Source of the DNA: Rhodococcus sp. NBC_00297
Lineage (GTDB): Bacteria > Actinomycetota > Actinomycetes > Mycobacteriales > Mycobacteriaceae
Direction of reading: 5' to 3'
Assembly: GCF_036173065.1 (NCBI RefSeq)
Contig: NZ_CP108041.1
Span: 1,860,001 to 1,924,000, forward strand
DNA length: 64,000 nucleotides
Every line of letters begins with the position of its first letter. Positions within the stretch are counted from its first letter, which is position 1. A program made the position numbers and the translations under genes. Below are positions 1 through 8,243 of the stretch, piece after piece. The notes beneath the pieces are model-generated. The model saw nothing but the letters and a program-made list of their open reading frames with translations, searched no databases and was not told where the DNA came from.

Positions 1-158
1 TGGGCAAGCTCGGGCAGGTGGTCACGCGGTTCGGATCGTGGGCCGATCGGCAGATCCAGGTGTGTGGGTCACCGTCGATGGTGCGCACCACTCTGTACGC
101 ACTGCGCAAGGTGGGGACGCCGATGCAGAACGTCCAGCACGATCCCCTGGGTCAGTGA
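1..158 (+). CDS. 3' end of an NAD(P)H/FAD-dependent oxidoreductase (partial)
   Basis: Only the last 51 codons are in the window, ending at a TGA. The visible tail contains ADRQIQVCGSPSMV and ends VQHDPLGQ. The CGSPxMV motif followed by a helix and an HDPL-type end is the usual C-terminus of the NAD-binding lobe of ferredoxin-reductase-like and flavohemoglobin-like proteins, where the Cys-Gly lies near the nicotinamide. The N-terminal part, possibly a globin domain, is outside the window, so the substrate cannot be given. It ends convergently with the next gene, overlapping it by 7 bp. Confidence 0.6.
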   Translation, partial: GKLGQVVTRFGSWADRQIQVCGSPSMVRTTLYALRKVGTPMQNVQHDPLGQ

Positions 159-409
159 GGGTGCGCGTGCGCCAGGCGGCGTAGCGGAGGCACCGTCTGT
201 GGCGGCTGCTTGCGGGGCGGGAGCACGCTCAGCAACCGGGTGGTCGACGCGGTGACCTCGGCCACGGCGGTCTCGAAGGCGTCCCGGTTCGCGTCCGACA
301 GTGTGCGGAGTCCGCTGACCTTGCGCACGTACTGACGCGCGGCCGCCTCGATCTCCTCGTCCGTCGCCGCAGGCTCGAGGCCGCGCAGTTCGGTGATGTT
401 TCGGCACAT
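152..409 (-). CDS. DUF2277 family protein
   Basis: A small protein of 85 residues beginning MCRNITELRGLEPAATDEE, which is the signature of the DUF2277 family. A helical stretch with QYVRKVSG follows and the end is Pro- and His-rich. The family has no established role. I chose the ATG at 409 because the motif MCRNI is the normal family N-terminus; the open frame extends upstream to 502 but that extension has no family character. The 3' end overlaps the convergent oxidoreductase gene by 7 bp, so no dedicated terminator fits between them. Confidence 0.8.
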   Translation of the reverse strand: MCRNITELRGLEPAATDEEIEAAARQYVRKVSGLRTLSDANRDAFETAVAEVTASTTRLLSVLPPRKQPPQTVPPLRRLAHAHPH

Positions 410-539
410 GCGAATCACGGTAGACCGGGCACCGTCCGAGGGGAACACCCGAAGAGCTTTACGCTGTACAGGCACCGCGTCGGATAATGTCCACCAATTC
501 AAGCTTCGTGCAGTTTTCGATCACCGTGAATTCATCTGT

Positions 540-833
540 TCAACCGATTGCGCGCTGATCGGAAAGCGCATTTCCCAGCATCCGCTCGGGCGCCGACAAA
601 CCACCCCAGACGCCGTACGGCTCACCGGCGGCCACCGCGTAATCACGGCACCGCATCAGCACGGGGCACTGCTCGCAGACCCGTTTGGCCTGCTCCTCGC
701 GGGCTGTTCTCTTATGTCCCCGTTCACCTTCCGGATGGAAGAAGACGGCAGAATCCATACCGCGGCACAATCCGTTCAACTGCCACTCCCACGTCGTGGC
801 AATCGGCTCGGGTAACTGGACGGGCTTCGACAT
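540..833 (-). CDS. WhiB-family iron-sulfur transcription factor (WhiB3-like)
   Basis: A 97-residue Wbl protein. It has the four cluster cysteines (GLCRGMD, then VCEQCP and MRC, spacing CxxC-x5-C) and the G-V-W-G-G turn followed by a basic tail. The segment WEWQLNGLCRGMDSAVFFHP is closest, from memory, to mycobacterial WhiB3, a redox-sensing regulator of lipid metabolism. Wbl proteins bind a [4Fe-4S] cluster and act with the primary sigma factor. The start at 833 is preceded by a good ribosome site (AACGAGGAGCGTC then ATG); an in-frame ATG at 869 has none. The 5' flank is AT-rich and holds a candidate promoter. Which paralogue it is remains uncertain. Confidence 0.88.
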   Translation of the reverse strand: MSKPVQLPEPIATTWEWQLNGLCRGMDSAVFFHPEGERGHKRTAREEQAKRVCEQCPVLMRCRDYAVAAGEPYGVWGGLSAPERMLGNALSDQRAIG

Positions 834-876
834 GACGCTCCTCGTTGTTCGCCTCGTATGCGACGTCACGCTCTCA

Positions 877-910
877 GTATTACATTACGAACAATCGTCC
901 AAAAAGTTAA
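877..910 (-). promoter_or_regulatory. Candidate promoter of the whiB-like gene
   Basis: In an AT-rich patch 45-75 bp upstream of the whiB start, the minus strand reads TTAACT, 17 nt, TAATGT (-35 at 905-910, -10 at 882-887). An alternative -10, TAATAC, lies at 877-882. The match is by eye only. Confidence 0.4.
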
Positions 911-1017
911 TGCGAATAGTCGTGACACACGATTTCCAGTCATCGCGGGTCACAGACACCCTCGCGGCCGCTCCTCGGACCTCTCTCCCCGATGAGGCGA
1001 GCAGGGCCCCCGTCGCC

Positions 1018-1023
1018 TAGGTT
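1018..1023 (+). promoter_or_regulatory. -10 element (TAGGTT) for a leaderless transcript
   Basis: TAGGTT fits the TANNNT pattern and is followed after 7 nt by GTG at 1031. This is the same geometry as at many other genes in this window, so transcription should begin at or next to that GTG. Confidence 0.5.
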
Positions 1024-1030
1024 TGACCGA

Positions 1031-1069
1031 GTGAGAAGCCCCGGTCACCGTCCAGGTCGTGCGCTGTGA
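1031..1069 (+). CDS. Candidate leaderless upstream ORF (12 aa) overlapping the otsB start
   Basis: GTG at 1031 opens a 12-codon frame reading V-R-S-P-G-H-R-P-G-R-A-L. Its TGA at 1067-1069 overlaps the GTG of the phosphatase gene (GTGA, bases 1066-1069). With the -10 TAGGTT placed 7 nt upstream, this mini-ORF would be the first thing translated on a leaderless mRNA. The phosphatase has no convincing Shine-Dalgarno of its own and would then depend on translational coupling. Four arginine codons are present but there is no obvious amino-acid sensor run. It could be an accident of high-GC sequence; the double coincidence of -10 spacing and GTGA overlap is what supports it. Confidence 0.45.
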   Translation: MRSPGHRPGRAL

Positions 1070-3618
1070 GCGCTGTGGACCTCCCCCTCGACCTTCGCCG
1101 CGCCCTCGTCGGCGTCGCGCGGGTGCCGAGACTGCTGGTCGCCTCCGACTACGACGGCACCATGGCGCCGTTCGTCTCCGACCCGCAGAAGGCGTTTCCG
1201 CTGCCCGAATCGGTCCGCGCACTCCGCGCTCTCGCTGGTCTCGACGGCACCCAGGCTGCTGTGATCTCGGGGCGCGCGCTGCGTGACCTGGCGATCCTCT
1301 CCCGCCTGCCCGTCGAGGTACAGCTCGTGGGCAGCCACGGGTCCGAGTTCGACGCCGGCTTCGTCACCGAGCTCGGCGGCGAGGCGACGGCACTGCTCGA
1401 GCGCGTGGTCGCCGAGCTCCGCACGATCGCGTCCCGCGGCGCGAACATCAGCGTCGAGACCAAGCCCGCCAGCGCCGCTCTGCATGTGCGCAACGCCGAC
1501 CCCGAGGCCGGACAGCGCGCCCTCGACGAGGTCCGTGCGGGCGCAGCCACCTGGGACGGCGTGCAGGTCACCGAGGGCAAGTCCGTGATCGAGCTCGCCG
1601 TCATCGCGACCGACAAGGGCCAGGCCCTCGACATCCTGCGGCACCAGGGCGGCGCCTCCGCCGCCGTCTTCTTCGGCGACGACGTCACCGACGAGAAGGC
1701 GTTCCGACGGCTGCACGGGCCGGACATCGGCGTCAAGGTCGGCGACGGTGAGTCGCTCGCCGGCTACCGCGTCGACACCCTCGAGCAGGTGGCCGCGGCG
1801 CTCGCGTTCCTGTTGGAGGAGCGCCGCACCTGGCTCTCCGGTGCGGACGCCCCGCGCATCGAGCGTCTCACCATGATGGCGAGCCCACGATCGGTGGCAC
1901 TCCTGACGCCCGAGGCCGGCCTCACGTGGCTGTGTCACCCCGAACCCGACTCCGCCGCCGTCTTCGCACACCTGCTCGGCGGCGACGAGGCGGGCCACTT
2001 CACCGTCGGCCCGCTGCGTCCGTCCCTCCCGCTGAGCCAGCAGTACATCGACAGCACCATGACGGTGCAGACCCGCTGGGCCAGCCTGCAGGTCGACGAC
2101 TACCTCGCGCACGACGTGCCGAGCGACCGCACCGACTTCACCCGCGTGATCACCGGCAAGGCGAAGGCCGTGGTCACGTTCGCGCCGCGCCCCGAGTTCG
2201 GGCAGGCACGCGTCCGGCTCGAGGCCGAGGACGACGGCCTCCGCGTGTTCGGCACCAACGACCCGATGGTGCTGCGCGCGCCGGGCATCACCTGGACCGT
2301 CACCAGCGAGCACGGCCAGGAGACCGCGCGGGCGGAGATCGATCCGTCCACCGGTCCCGTGATCCTCGAACTGCGCTGCGGGACGTCGGATCTGGGCCCG
2401 TCCGAGGTGCCCGAAGCCGAGCGTCGCGCCGAGGCCGAGTCCTACTGGCACGACTGGGCGGCCGGGTTGACGCTCCCCCAGCTCAAGCCCGATCTGATGA
2501 AGCGGTCCGCGCTCACCCTGCGCGGCCTGGTGCACGCCGACTCCGGGTCGATCATGGCCGCGGCCACGACGTCGCTGCCCGAGGAGATCGGCGGTGTCCG
2601 CAACTGGGACTACCGCTACTGCTGGCTGCGCGACGCGGCCCTGACGGCGTCCGCGCTGGTGTCCCTGGGCTCGCTGTCCGAGGCGGAGAACTACCTGCAC
2701 TGGGTGCACGACGTGCTCGAGACCGTCCCCGGACCGGAACGCCTGCACCCGCTCTACACGCTGTGGGGGCAGTCGCTGCCTCCCGAGGCCGTCATCGACG
2801 CCCTGCCCGGGTACGCGGGATCCCGCCCCGTGCGGGTGGGCAACGCGGCCAACCAGCAGGTGCAGCTCGACGTCTTCGGACCCATCGTCGATCTCATCGC
2901 GACACTGGCCCGCGCCCGCACCGCGAGCGGCGTCACCGCGAACGCCGAGGTGCTCACCGATCAGGACTGGGACCTGGTGTGCGCCATGGTCGACGCCGTC
3001 GAGCGACGCTGGTCCGAGCCGGACAACGGCATCTGGGAGATCCGCGGCAACCCGCGCCACCACGTCTACTCCAAGGTGATGTGCTGGCTCACCGTCGATC
3101 GCGCCATCACCCTGGCCGAGGCGTACGGCCGCGAGGCGCAGCTCGGCTGGAGCACGTTGCGTGACGTCATCCGTCGTCAGGTGCTCGACAAGGGCTGGAG
3201 CGACGAGGCGCAGTCCTTCACGGCCGCGTACGGCGGAACCGATCTCGATGCGGCCACCCTGCACATCGGCCTGTCCGGTCTCATCGATCCGAGCGACCCG
3301 CGCTTCGCGGCGACGGTCACCGCGACCGAGGCCGAGTTGCGCAGCGGCGCCACGGTGTACCGCTACCACCACGACGACGGCCTCCCCGGTGGCGAGGGCG
3401 GGTTCCACCTGTGCGCGGCCTGGCTCGTCGAGGCGTATCTTCTGATCGGGCAGCGACTTCCGGCCGAAGCGCTCTTCACCCAGCTCGTCGCCGCGGCAGG
3501 CCCGACGGGCCTGCTGAGCGAGGAGTACGACCCCGTGGCCGAGCGCTCGCTGGGCAACCACCCGCAGGCCTACAGCCACCTCGGCCTGCTGCGCTGCGCC
3601 CAGCTGCTGGCCCGCTAG
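1066..3618 (+). CDS. otsB: Trehalose-6-phosphate phosphatase fused to a GH15 glucoamylase/trehalase-like domain
   Basis: An 850-residue two-domain enzyme. Residues 1-250 are a HAD-type trehalose phosphatase: nucleophile motif DYDGTMAP at 28-35, VISGR near 66, and FFGDDVTDEKAF near 204 for the Mg-binding aspartates. Residues from about 270 match GH15 proteins of the trehalase/glucoamylase type, with EEIGGVRNWDYRYCWLRDA near 507-525 and later GEGGFHLCAAW with a catalytic-type Glu. The family chemistry is removal of phosphate from trehalose-6-P and hydrolysis of an alpha-glucoside, possibly trehalose, so one chain may hold a synthetic and a degradative activity. GTG start at 1066. The 3' end overlaps the convergent LacI-type gene by 4 bp. 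No otsA is in the window. Confidence 0.9.
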   Translation: MSAVDLPLDLRRALVGVARVPRLLVASDYDGTMAPFVSDPQKAFPLPESVRALRALAGLDGTQAAVISGRALRDLAILSRLPVEVQLVGSHGSEFDAGFVTELGGEATALLERVVAELRTIASRGANISVETKPASAALHVRNADPEAGQRALDEVRAGAATWDGVQVTEGKSVIELAVIATDKGQALDILRHQGGASAAVFFGDDVTDEKAFRRLHGPDIGVKVGDGESLAGYRVDTLEQVAAALAFLLEERRTWLSGADAPRIERLTMMASPRSVALLTPEAGLTWLCHPEPDSAAVFAHLLGGDEAGHFTVGPLRPSLPLSQQYIDSTMTVQTRWASLQVDDYLAHDVPSDRTDFTRVITGKAKAVVTFAPRPEFGQARVRLEAEDDGLRVFGTNDPMVLRAPGITWTVTSEHGQETARAEIDPSTGPVILELRCGTSDLGPSEVPEAERRAEAESYWHDWAAGLTLPQLKPDLMKRSALTLRGLVHADSGSIMAAATTSLPEEIGGVRNWDYRYCWLRDAALTASALVSLGSLSEAENYLHWVHDVLETVPGPERLHPLYTLWGQSLPPEAVIDALPGYAGSRPVRVGNAANQQVQLDVFGPIVDLIATLARARTASGVTANAEVLTDQDWDLVCAMVDAVERRWSEPDNGIWEIRGNPRHHVYSKVMCWLTVDRAITLAEAYGREAQLGWSTLRDVIRRQVLDKGWSDEAQSFTAAYGGTDLDAATLHIGLSGLIDPSDPRFAATVTATEAELRSGATVYRYHHDDGLPGGEGGFHLCAAWLVEAYLLIGQRLPAEALFTQLVAAAGPTGLLSEEYDPVAERSLGNHPQAYSHLGLLRCAQLLAR

Positions 3619-4703
3619 CCGGTCCGCACCGGGCCGAGCGTCACCCCGGCGAGCAGATGCGTCGGGAGGTGCTCGGTCCGGTCCACCCCGGAATGGCTGA
3701 CGCCCAGCACGATCTCACCGACGAGCCGACCCTTCTCGAGGACCGGCTGCTGGACCGACGTCAGGCCGATGCGGCGCGCCTCGTCGACCCCGTCGAAACC
3801 GGTGACCGACATCTGTTCGGGTACTGAGACACCCTGCGCGGCACAGTGATCGAGCGCACCCAGAGCCAGCACGTCGGACGTGCACACCAGCGCGGTGGTG
3901 TCCGGCGCCGCCCGGAGCGCCTCGGCGGCCGCCGACCGTCCGGCCTCCCGCGTGTGGTCGAAGCGCTCGACGATCACGATGTCGGGATCGACGCCGGCCG
4001 CGATCATCGCGTCGCGGATGCCGGCGAGACGCTCGCGCTGGACATGGAAGGTGATGCCGCTCCGGCGTTCCGGATCGACGAGTCCGTCGTGCCGGTCGCG
4101 GCGCAGCCGCATGCAGACCACGCTGATGCGAGTGTGGCCCCTCGCGAGCACCTCCTCGGCCATCCGTCGCATCGCCACCCTGTCGTCGATTCCGACGAGC
4201 GAGGTGTCCTCCGCGTCCCGAGGCTGGTCGCACACGACCGTCGGCAGATGACGGTCACGGACCGCCGTCAGGTGCGGATCGTCGTCGGACACCGAGTAGA
4301 CGACGAATGCGTCGACCCCCGCCTGCTGCACGACGGCCGCGGCGTCCTCCGGCGTCGAGGCGGGCCCCGCGGGAATGAGCAGCAGACCGCGTCCGGCCCG
4401 CTCGCACGACTCGGCGAGGCCGGTGAGGAACTGCACGGCCGCGGGATCGGAGAACGAGTAGCTGAGCGCCTCGGTGAGGACGAGCCCCACCGCACCGGCG
4501 CGCCGGGTGCGCAGCGAGCGGGCGACCGGGTCGGGCCCCGGATAACCGCGGGCCCTGGCCGCGTCGAGCACACGTTCCCGCATCTCGGGTGAGAGCTGGT
4601 CCGGGCGGTTGTAGGCGTTGGACACGGTGGTGCGCGAGACGTTCAGTTCGGCGGCCAGCGACGCGAGCGTGGCCATCCGTCGCGGTTCCGTCGACCTCGC
4701 CAT
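3615..4703 (-). CDS. LacI-family transcriptional regulator
   Basis: A 362-residue repressor. An N-terminal helix-turn-helix (LASLAAELNVSRTTVSNAYN) is followed by the hinge helix region (PDPVARSLRTRR) and a periplasmic-binding-like sugar-sensing domain (VVCDQPRD, TALVCTSDVLALGALDHC, SVTGFDGVDEA). The effector is unknown. I chose the ATG at 4703: TACCGT (4710-4715) lies exactly 6 nt upstream, predicting a leaderless mRNA; a second in-frame ATG nine codons later is possible. It is divergent from the zinc importer and convergent with the trehalose phosphatase, so carbohydrate control of the latter is a reasonable guess but unproven. Confidence 0.9.
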   Translation of the reverse strand: MARSTEPRRMATLASLAAELNVSRTTVSNAYNRPDQLSPEMRERVLDAARARGYPGPDPVARSLRTRRAGAVGLVLTEALSYSFSDPAAVQFLTGLAESCERAGRGLLLIPAGPASTPEDAAAVVQQAGVDAFVVYSVSDDDPHLTAVRDRHLPTVVCDQPRDAEDTSLVGIDDRVAMRRMAEEVLARGHTRISVVCMRLRRDRHDGLVDPERRSGITFHVQRERLAGIRDAMIAAGVDPDIVIVERFDHTREAGRSAAAEALRAAPDTTALVCTSDVLALGALDHCAAQGVSVPEQMSVTGFDGVDEARRIGLTSVQQPVLEKGRLVGEIVLGVSHSGVDRTEHLPTHLLAGVTLGPVRTG

Positions 4704-4709
4704 GAAGAG

Positions 4710-4715
4710 ACGGTA
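4710..4715 (-). promoter_or_regulatory. -10 element (TACCGT), leaderless LacI-type gene
   Basis: On the minus strand TACCGT is followed by 6 nt and the ATG at 4703. No Shine-Dalgarno is present. The spacing matches the other leaderless candidates in this window. Confidence 0.5.
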
Positions 4716-4780
4716 TCCGGTCGGGGTCGCGCACGTCGGCTCCGGCACGGTTTCGCCGTCGGGGTGGTGGGGCGGTAAGG

Positions 4781-4801
4781 TCACGACAACGGTTTCCATT
4801 A
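4781..4801 (+). promoter_or_regulatory. Zur-box-like operator upstream of the zinc importer
   Basis: Read on the minus strand, these 21 bases begin TAATGGAAACCG and end GTCGTGA. They match about 15 of 21 positions of the mycobacterial Zur consensus as I remember it (TAATGAAAACG, then ATTTTCATTA). A candidate -10, TAACGT at 4806-4811, lies immediately downstream on the plus strand, so a bound repressor would cover the -35/spacer. The site fits zinc-responsive repression of the three following genes. Confidence 0.6.
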
Positions 4802-4835
4802 ACGATAACGTTCGACCGACCCAGGAGCACCCCTC

Positions 4836-5798
4836 GTGTACGCACCCGCCCGAATTCCCCTCCGCACGCTCGTCACCGCCCTGGGTATGACCGCCCTGAC
4901 GGCGACCGCCCTGGTGGGATGCAGCTCCGACGACACCGCGACGGCCGAGTCCGGTCGGCCCACCGTCGTCGCGTCGACGAACGTGTGGGGCTCGGTCGCC
5001 GAGGCCGTCGTCGGAGACCGAGCGGACGTCACGGCGATCATCTCCGATCCGTCCGCGGATCCGCACTCCTACGAGGCCAGCCCCGGCGACGCCGCGGCAC
5101 TGTCCGAGGCCTCGCTCGTCGTGTACAACGGCGGCGGCTACGACGAGTTCGTCGACGACGTGCTCGGCTCCGCGGGCGACGTGCCCTCCGTCGACGCGTA
5201 CTCGCTGCTCGAGGGGCACGCGGACGACGCCGACCATGCCGACGAGGCGGGTGCCCACGACCATTCGGGCGAGACCAACGAGCACGTCTGGTACGACCCG
5301 GAGATCGCGGCGGCCACCGCCGAGGCGATCGCCACCGAACTCGGTAAGGTCGACCCCGACAACGCGGCCTACTACACCGAGAACGCCGAGGCGTTCCACG
5401 ACGACATCCACGAGATCACCGACATCACGGATCGCATCGCCCAGCAGAAGCCGGGCGCACCCGTCGCGCAGACGGAGCCGATCGCGCACTACCTGCTGGA
5501 AGGAGCCGGGGTGGACGACAAGACCCCCGAGGACTTCGAGGACGCGATCGAGGAGGGCAACGATCCCTCGCCCGCCGCCGTCGCCGCGACGCGTGACCTG
5601 TTCACCGGCAAGGGCGTCGACGTGCTGGTCTACAACATCCAGACGGAGGACGCCGTGACCGAGGACGTGCGCCGCATCGCCGAGGAGAACGGCATCCGCG
5701 TCGTCGAGGTCACCGAGACCCTGCCCGCAGGGCAGGACTACGTCTCCTGGCAGCGCACGGCGGCGCAGGATCTCGCCGACGCGCTGGGGGTCGTGTGA
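4836..5798 (+). CDS. znuA: Zinc/metal ABC transporter substrate-binding lipoprotein (ZnuA/AztC type)
   Basis: A 320-residue lipoprotein. A hydrophobic signal ends in the lipobox ALVGC with Cys29 as the lipidation site. The cluster A-I metal-binding fold is shown by VVASTNVWGSVAEAVVG, DPHSYEASPGDAAAL (first ligand His near 75), a His/Asp/Glu-rich loop (GHADDADHADEAGAHDHSG), EHVWYDPE, and a C-terminal VYNIQTEDAVT. It would deliver Zn2+, or less likely Mn2+, to the permease. GTG start at 4836 with AGGAG at 4823-4827. It is first of a three-gene operon; its stop overlaps the ATPase gene by 4 bp (GTGA). The acidic His loop and the Zur-like box favour zinc. Confidence 0.9.
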   Translation: MYAPARIPLRTLVTALGMTALTATALVGCSSDDTATAESGRPTVVASTNVWGSVAEAVVGDRADVTAIISDPSADPHSYEASPGDAAALSEASLVVYNGGGYDEFVDDVLGSAGDVPSVDAYSLLEGHADDADHADEAGAHDHSGETNEHVWYDPEIAAATAEAIATELGKVDPDNAAYYTENAEAFHDDIHEITDITDRIAQQKPGAPVAQTEPIAHYLLEGAGVDDKTPEDFEDAIEEGNDPSPAAVAATRDLFTGKGVDVLVYNIQTEDAVTEDVRRIAEENGIRVVEVTETLPAGQDYVSWQRTAAQDLADALGVV

Positions 5799-6598
5799 CC
5801 GCTGTCCGACTGACCGGAGCCACCCTCGCCTACGGCGACCGGGTGCTCTGGTCCGATCTCGACCTCGAGGTCGCACCGGGCGAGTTCGTCGCCGTGCTGG
5901 GCCCGAACGGCTCCGGCAAGACGTCGCTCCTCAAGGTGCTGCTCGGGCAGGCCCACCTCACCGCCGGCACCGCGACCATCGCCGGCGGTCGATCCTCCGT
6001 CGGCTACATCCCCCAGCAGAAGGCCATCGACGAGGGTGTTCCGCTGCGCGGGCGCGACTTCGTCGGCCTCGGGTGGGACGGACACCGCTGGGGCATCGGC
6101 TTCCGTGGGCGCCACGCTCGTCGCGAGGCCGTCGACATCGCCGTCGCCTCGGTCGGTGCGGAAGCGTTCGCCGACGCGCCGCTGGGGCAGATGAGCGGCG
6201 GTGAGCAGCAGCGGCTACGCGTCGCGCAGGCACTCGTCGGCGATCCGGACGTGCTGCTCTGCGACGAACCGCTGCTGAGCCTCGACCTCGCCAACCAGCA
6301 GGTCGTCGCGCACCTGATCGACCAGCGTCGGCGCTCGCACCGCACCTCGGTGGTGTTCGTGACGCACGAGCTCAACCCGATCCTGCCGATCGTCGACCGG
6401 GTGGTCTACCTCGTCGACGGCAAGTTCCGCATCGGCACCACCGAGGAGGTGATGACCTCCGAGGTGCTCTCCGAGCTGTACGACACCGACGTCGAGGTCC
6501 TGCGCGTCCGCGGGCGGCTGGTGGTCGTCGGTACCGGAGACGCCATGGACGCCCTCGGGAGCGCCGGCGGCATGCACCACGTGGACGAGTCGGAGTAG
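5795..6598 (+). CDS. znuC: Zinc/metal ABC transporter ATP-binding protein
   Basis: A 267-residue ABC ATPase. Walker A is GPNGSGKTS (residues 36-44), the signature is [15 protein letters not shown], Walker B is [12 protein letters not shown], and the switch His is in VFVTHEL. It energises import through the adjacent permease. The GTG start overlaps the upstream TGA by 4 bp, and the permease begins 2 bp after its stop, so the three genes are one operon. The C-terminal tail after residue 215 ([12 protein letters not shown]) matches the extension of manganese/zinc ATPases of this family. Confidence 0.92.
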   Translation: MTAVRLTGATLAYGDRVLWSDLDLEVAPGEFVAVLGPNGSGKTSLLKVLLGQAHLTAGTATIAGGRSSVGYIPQQKAIDEGVPLRGRDFVGLGWDGHRWGIGFRGRHARREAVDIAVASVGAEAFADAPLGQMSGGEQQRLRVAQALVGDPDVLLCDEPLLSLDLANQQVVAHLIDQRRRSHRTSVVFVTHELNPILPIVDRVVYLVDGKFRIGTTEEVMTSEVLSELYDTDVEVLRVRGRLVVVGTGDAMDALGSAGGMHHVDESE

Positions 6599-6600
6599 GC

Positions 6601-7470
6601 ATGGACAAGGTTCTCGACGCCCTGAGCAAGGCATTCGACTTCGGTACGACGGCCGATCTCCTCACCTACGACTTCGTGCAGCAGGCGCTGATCGCCGCGG
6701 CGATCCTCGGTGTGCTCGCCGGGGCGCTCGGCCCCCTCATCGTCAGTCGACAGTGGTCGTTCGCCGTCCACGGCTCGTCGGAGCTGTCCCTCACCGGTGC
6801 GTCCGCGGCCCTGCTGCTGGGGTTGGCCGTCGGGGTCGGCGCCATCCTGGGATCCGTCATCGCGGCGGTCCTGTTCGCCCTGCTGGGCCGTCGTGCGCGC
6901 GAACGCGACTCCGTCATCGGCGTCATCATGAGCTTCGGGCTCGGCCTGTCGGTCCTCTTCCTGTGGGCGTATCCCGGCCGCACCGGCACCAGCTTCTCGC
7001 TGCTGGTCGGGCAGATCGTCGGCGTCGGCAGCACGGGTCTCGGCCTGCTGCTCGCGGTGGCGCTCGTCGTCATCGTCGTGCTCTTCGTGGTCTACCGGCC
7101 CCTGCTGTTCGCCAGCACCGATCCCGAGGGCGCCGAGGCGCGCGGCGTACCGATGCGACTGCTGTCCATCGTGTTCGCGATCCTCGTCGGTGTCGCGTGT
7201 GCGCTCGGCGTCCAGATCGTCGGCGCCCTGCTGGTGCTCTCGCTCCTCATCACGCCCGCGGCAGCGGCGTCCCGCGTCACCGCCAACCCCGTCACGGCGA
7301 CGTGGCTCTCGATTCTCTTCGCCGAGGTCGCGGCCGTGGGCGGCATCCTGCTCTCGCTCGCTCCCGGGGTGCCGGTCTCGACCTTCGTCACCACCATCTC
7401 GTTCGTCATCTACCTCGTCTGCCGGGCGGTCGGTCGACGCACACCGTCCCGCACCGTCGTCCACGCCTGA
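6601..7470 (+). CDS. znuB: Zinc/metal ABC transporter permease
   Basis: A 289-residue integral membrane protein of the ABC-3 family (ZnuB/MntB). About eight hydrophobic segments are visible, for example [37 protein letters not shown] and [18 protein letters not shown]. The family's EAA-like coupling region and the [14 protein letters not shown] motif are present. It forms the channel for the metal delivered by the lipoprotein. ATG at 6601, 2 bp after the ATPase stop. The next gene starts 18 bp downstream but has its own -10 signal. Confidence 0.9.
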   Translation: MDKVLDALSKAFDFGTTADLLTYDFVQQALIAAAILGVLAGALGPLIVSRQWSFAVHGSSELSLTGASAALLLGLAVGVGAILGSVIAAVLFALLGRRARERDSVIGVIMSFGLGLSVLFLWAYPGRTGTSFSLLVGQIVGVGSTGLGLLLAVALVVIVVLFVVYRPLLFASTDPEGAEARGVPMRLLSIVFAILVGVACALGVQIVGALLVLSLLITPAAAASRVTANPVTATWLSILFAEVAAVGGILLSLAPGVPVSTFVTTISFVIYLVCRAVGRRTPSRTVVHA

Positions 7471-7474
7471 CCGT

Positions 7475-7480
7475 TACCCT
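7475..7480 (+). promoter_or_regulatory. -10 element (TACCCT), leaderless pxpA
   Basis: TACCCT is followed by 7 nt and then ATG 7488. There is no Shine-Dalgarno, although the sequence lies only just past the permease stop. This suggests pxpABC can be transcribed independently of the zinc operon. Confidence 0.5.
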
Positions 7481-7487
7481 CGTGTGG

Positions 7488-8243
7488 ATGGTCGATCTGA
7501 ACTCCGATCTCGGCGAGGGCTTCGGCACCTGGACGCTCGGTGACGACGCGGCGATGCTGCGTGTGGTCACCAGCGCCAACATCGCGTGCGGCTTCCATGC
7601 GGGTGATCCGGCCACGCTGCTGCGGACGTGCGCCGACGCCGTCCGGTCCGACGTGCGTATCGGCGCCCAGGTGGGGTACCGGGACCTCGTGGGCTTCGGC
7701 AGGCGCTTCCTCGACATCACCGCAGAGGACCTGCGCGCCGACGTGATCTACCAGATCGGGGCTCTCGACGGCCTGGCCCGCTCCGTCGGCGGACGCGTGC
7801 GGTACGTCAAACCACATGGAGCGCTGTACAACACGATCGTGCACCACCGAGTGCAGGCACAGGCGGTCGTCGACGCCGTCGCCGCGTACGACCCCGGCCT
7901 GCCCGTCCTGGGGCTGCCCGGCTCGGCATTCCTCGAGATCGCCGCGCGGGCGGGCCTGCGGACCGTCACCGAGGCGTTCGCCGATCGCGGCTACACGGCA
8001 GCGGGAACCCTCGTCTCCCGCCGCGACCCCGGTGCGGTCCTGTCCGACGTCGAGGCGGTGGCACGACGCGTGCTGCGGATGGTCACCGAGGGCGTCGTGG
8101 ACTCCGTCGACGGGGTGACGGTGCCGGTGAACGCCGACTCGGTGTGCCTGCACGGCGACACCCCCGCCGCGGTGGACATGGCCCTGGCCGTGCGTGCGGT
8201 GTTGTCCCGCAACGGCGTCACCCTGACCCCGTTCGTGTCGTGA
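7488..8243 (+). CDS. pxpA: 5-oxoprolinase subunit PxpA (LamB/YcsF family)
   Basis: A 251-residue protein beginning [13 protein letters not shown], the LamB/YcsF signature. It continues with [39 protein letters not shown] and CLHGDTP. PxpA acts with PxpB and PxpC in ATP-dependent opening of 5-oxoproline to glutamate, repairing a spontaneous breakdown product of glutamine/glutamate. The ATG at 7488 is chosen because the family N-terminus is M-x-D-L-N; a GTG two codons upstream is possible. It overlaps pxpB by 4 bp (GTGA). Confidence 0.92.
   Translation: MVDLNSDLGEGFGTWTLGDDAAMLRVVTSANIACGFHAGDPATLLRTCADAVRSDVRIGAQVGYRDLVGFGRRFLDITAEDLRADVIYQIGALDGLARSVGGRVRYVKPHGALYNTIVHHRVQAQAVVDAVAAYDPGLPVLGLPGSAFLEIAARAGLRTVTEAFADRGYTAAGTLVSRRDPGAVLSDVEAVARRVLRMVTEGVVDSVDGVTVPVNADSVCLHGDTPAAVDMALAVRAVLSRNGVTLTPFVS

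Noticed and set aside
1045..3579. An 844-codon open frame antisense to the trehalose phosphatase gene
   Set aside because: Shadow of high third-position GC. The plus strand encodes clear HAD and GH15 motifs, while the antisense product is low-complexity Arg/Gly/Val with no family features.
4704..5876. Minus-strand reading frame continuous with the LacI-type gene through znuA
   Set aside because: The LacI HTH begins at its own ATG with a leaderless -10; the extension is antisense to znuA and low-complexity.
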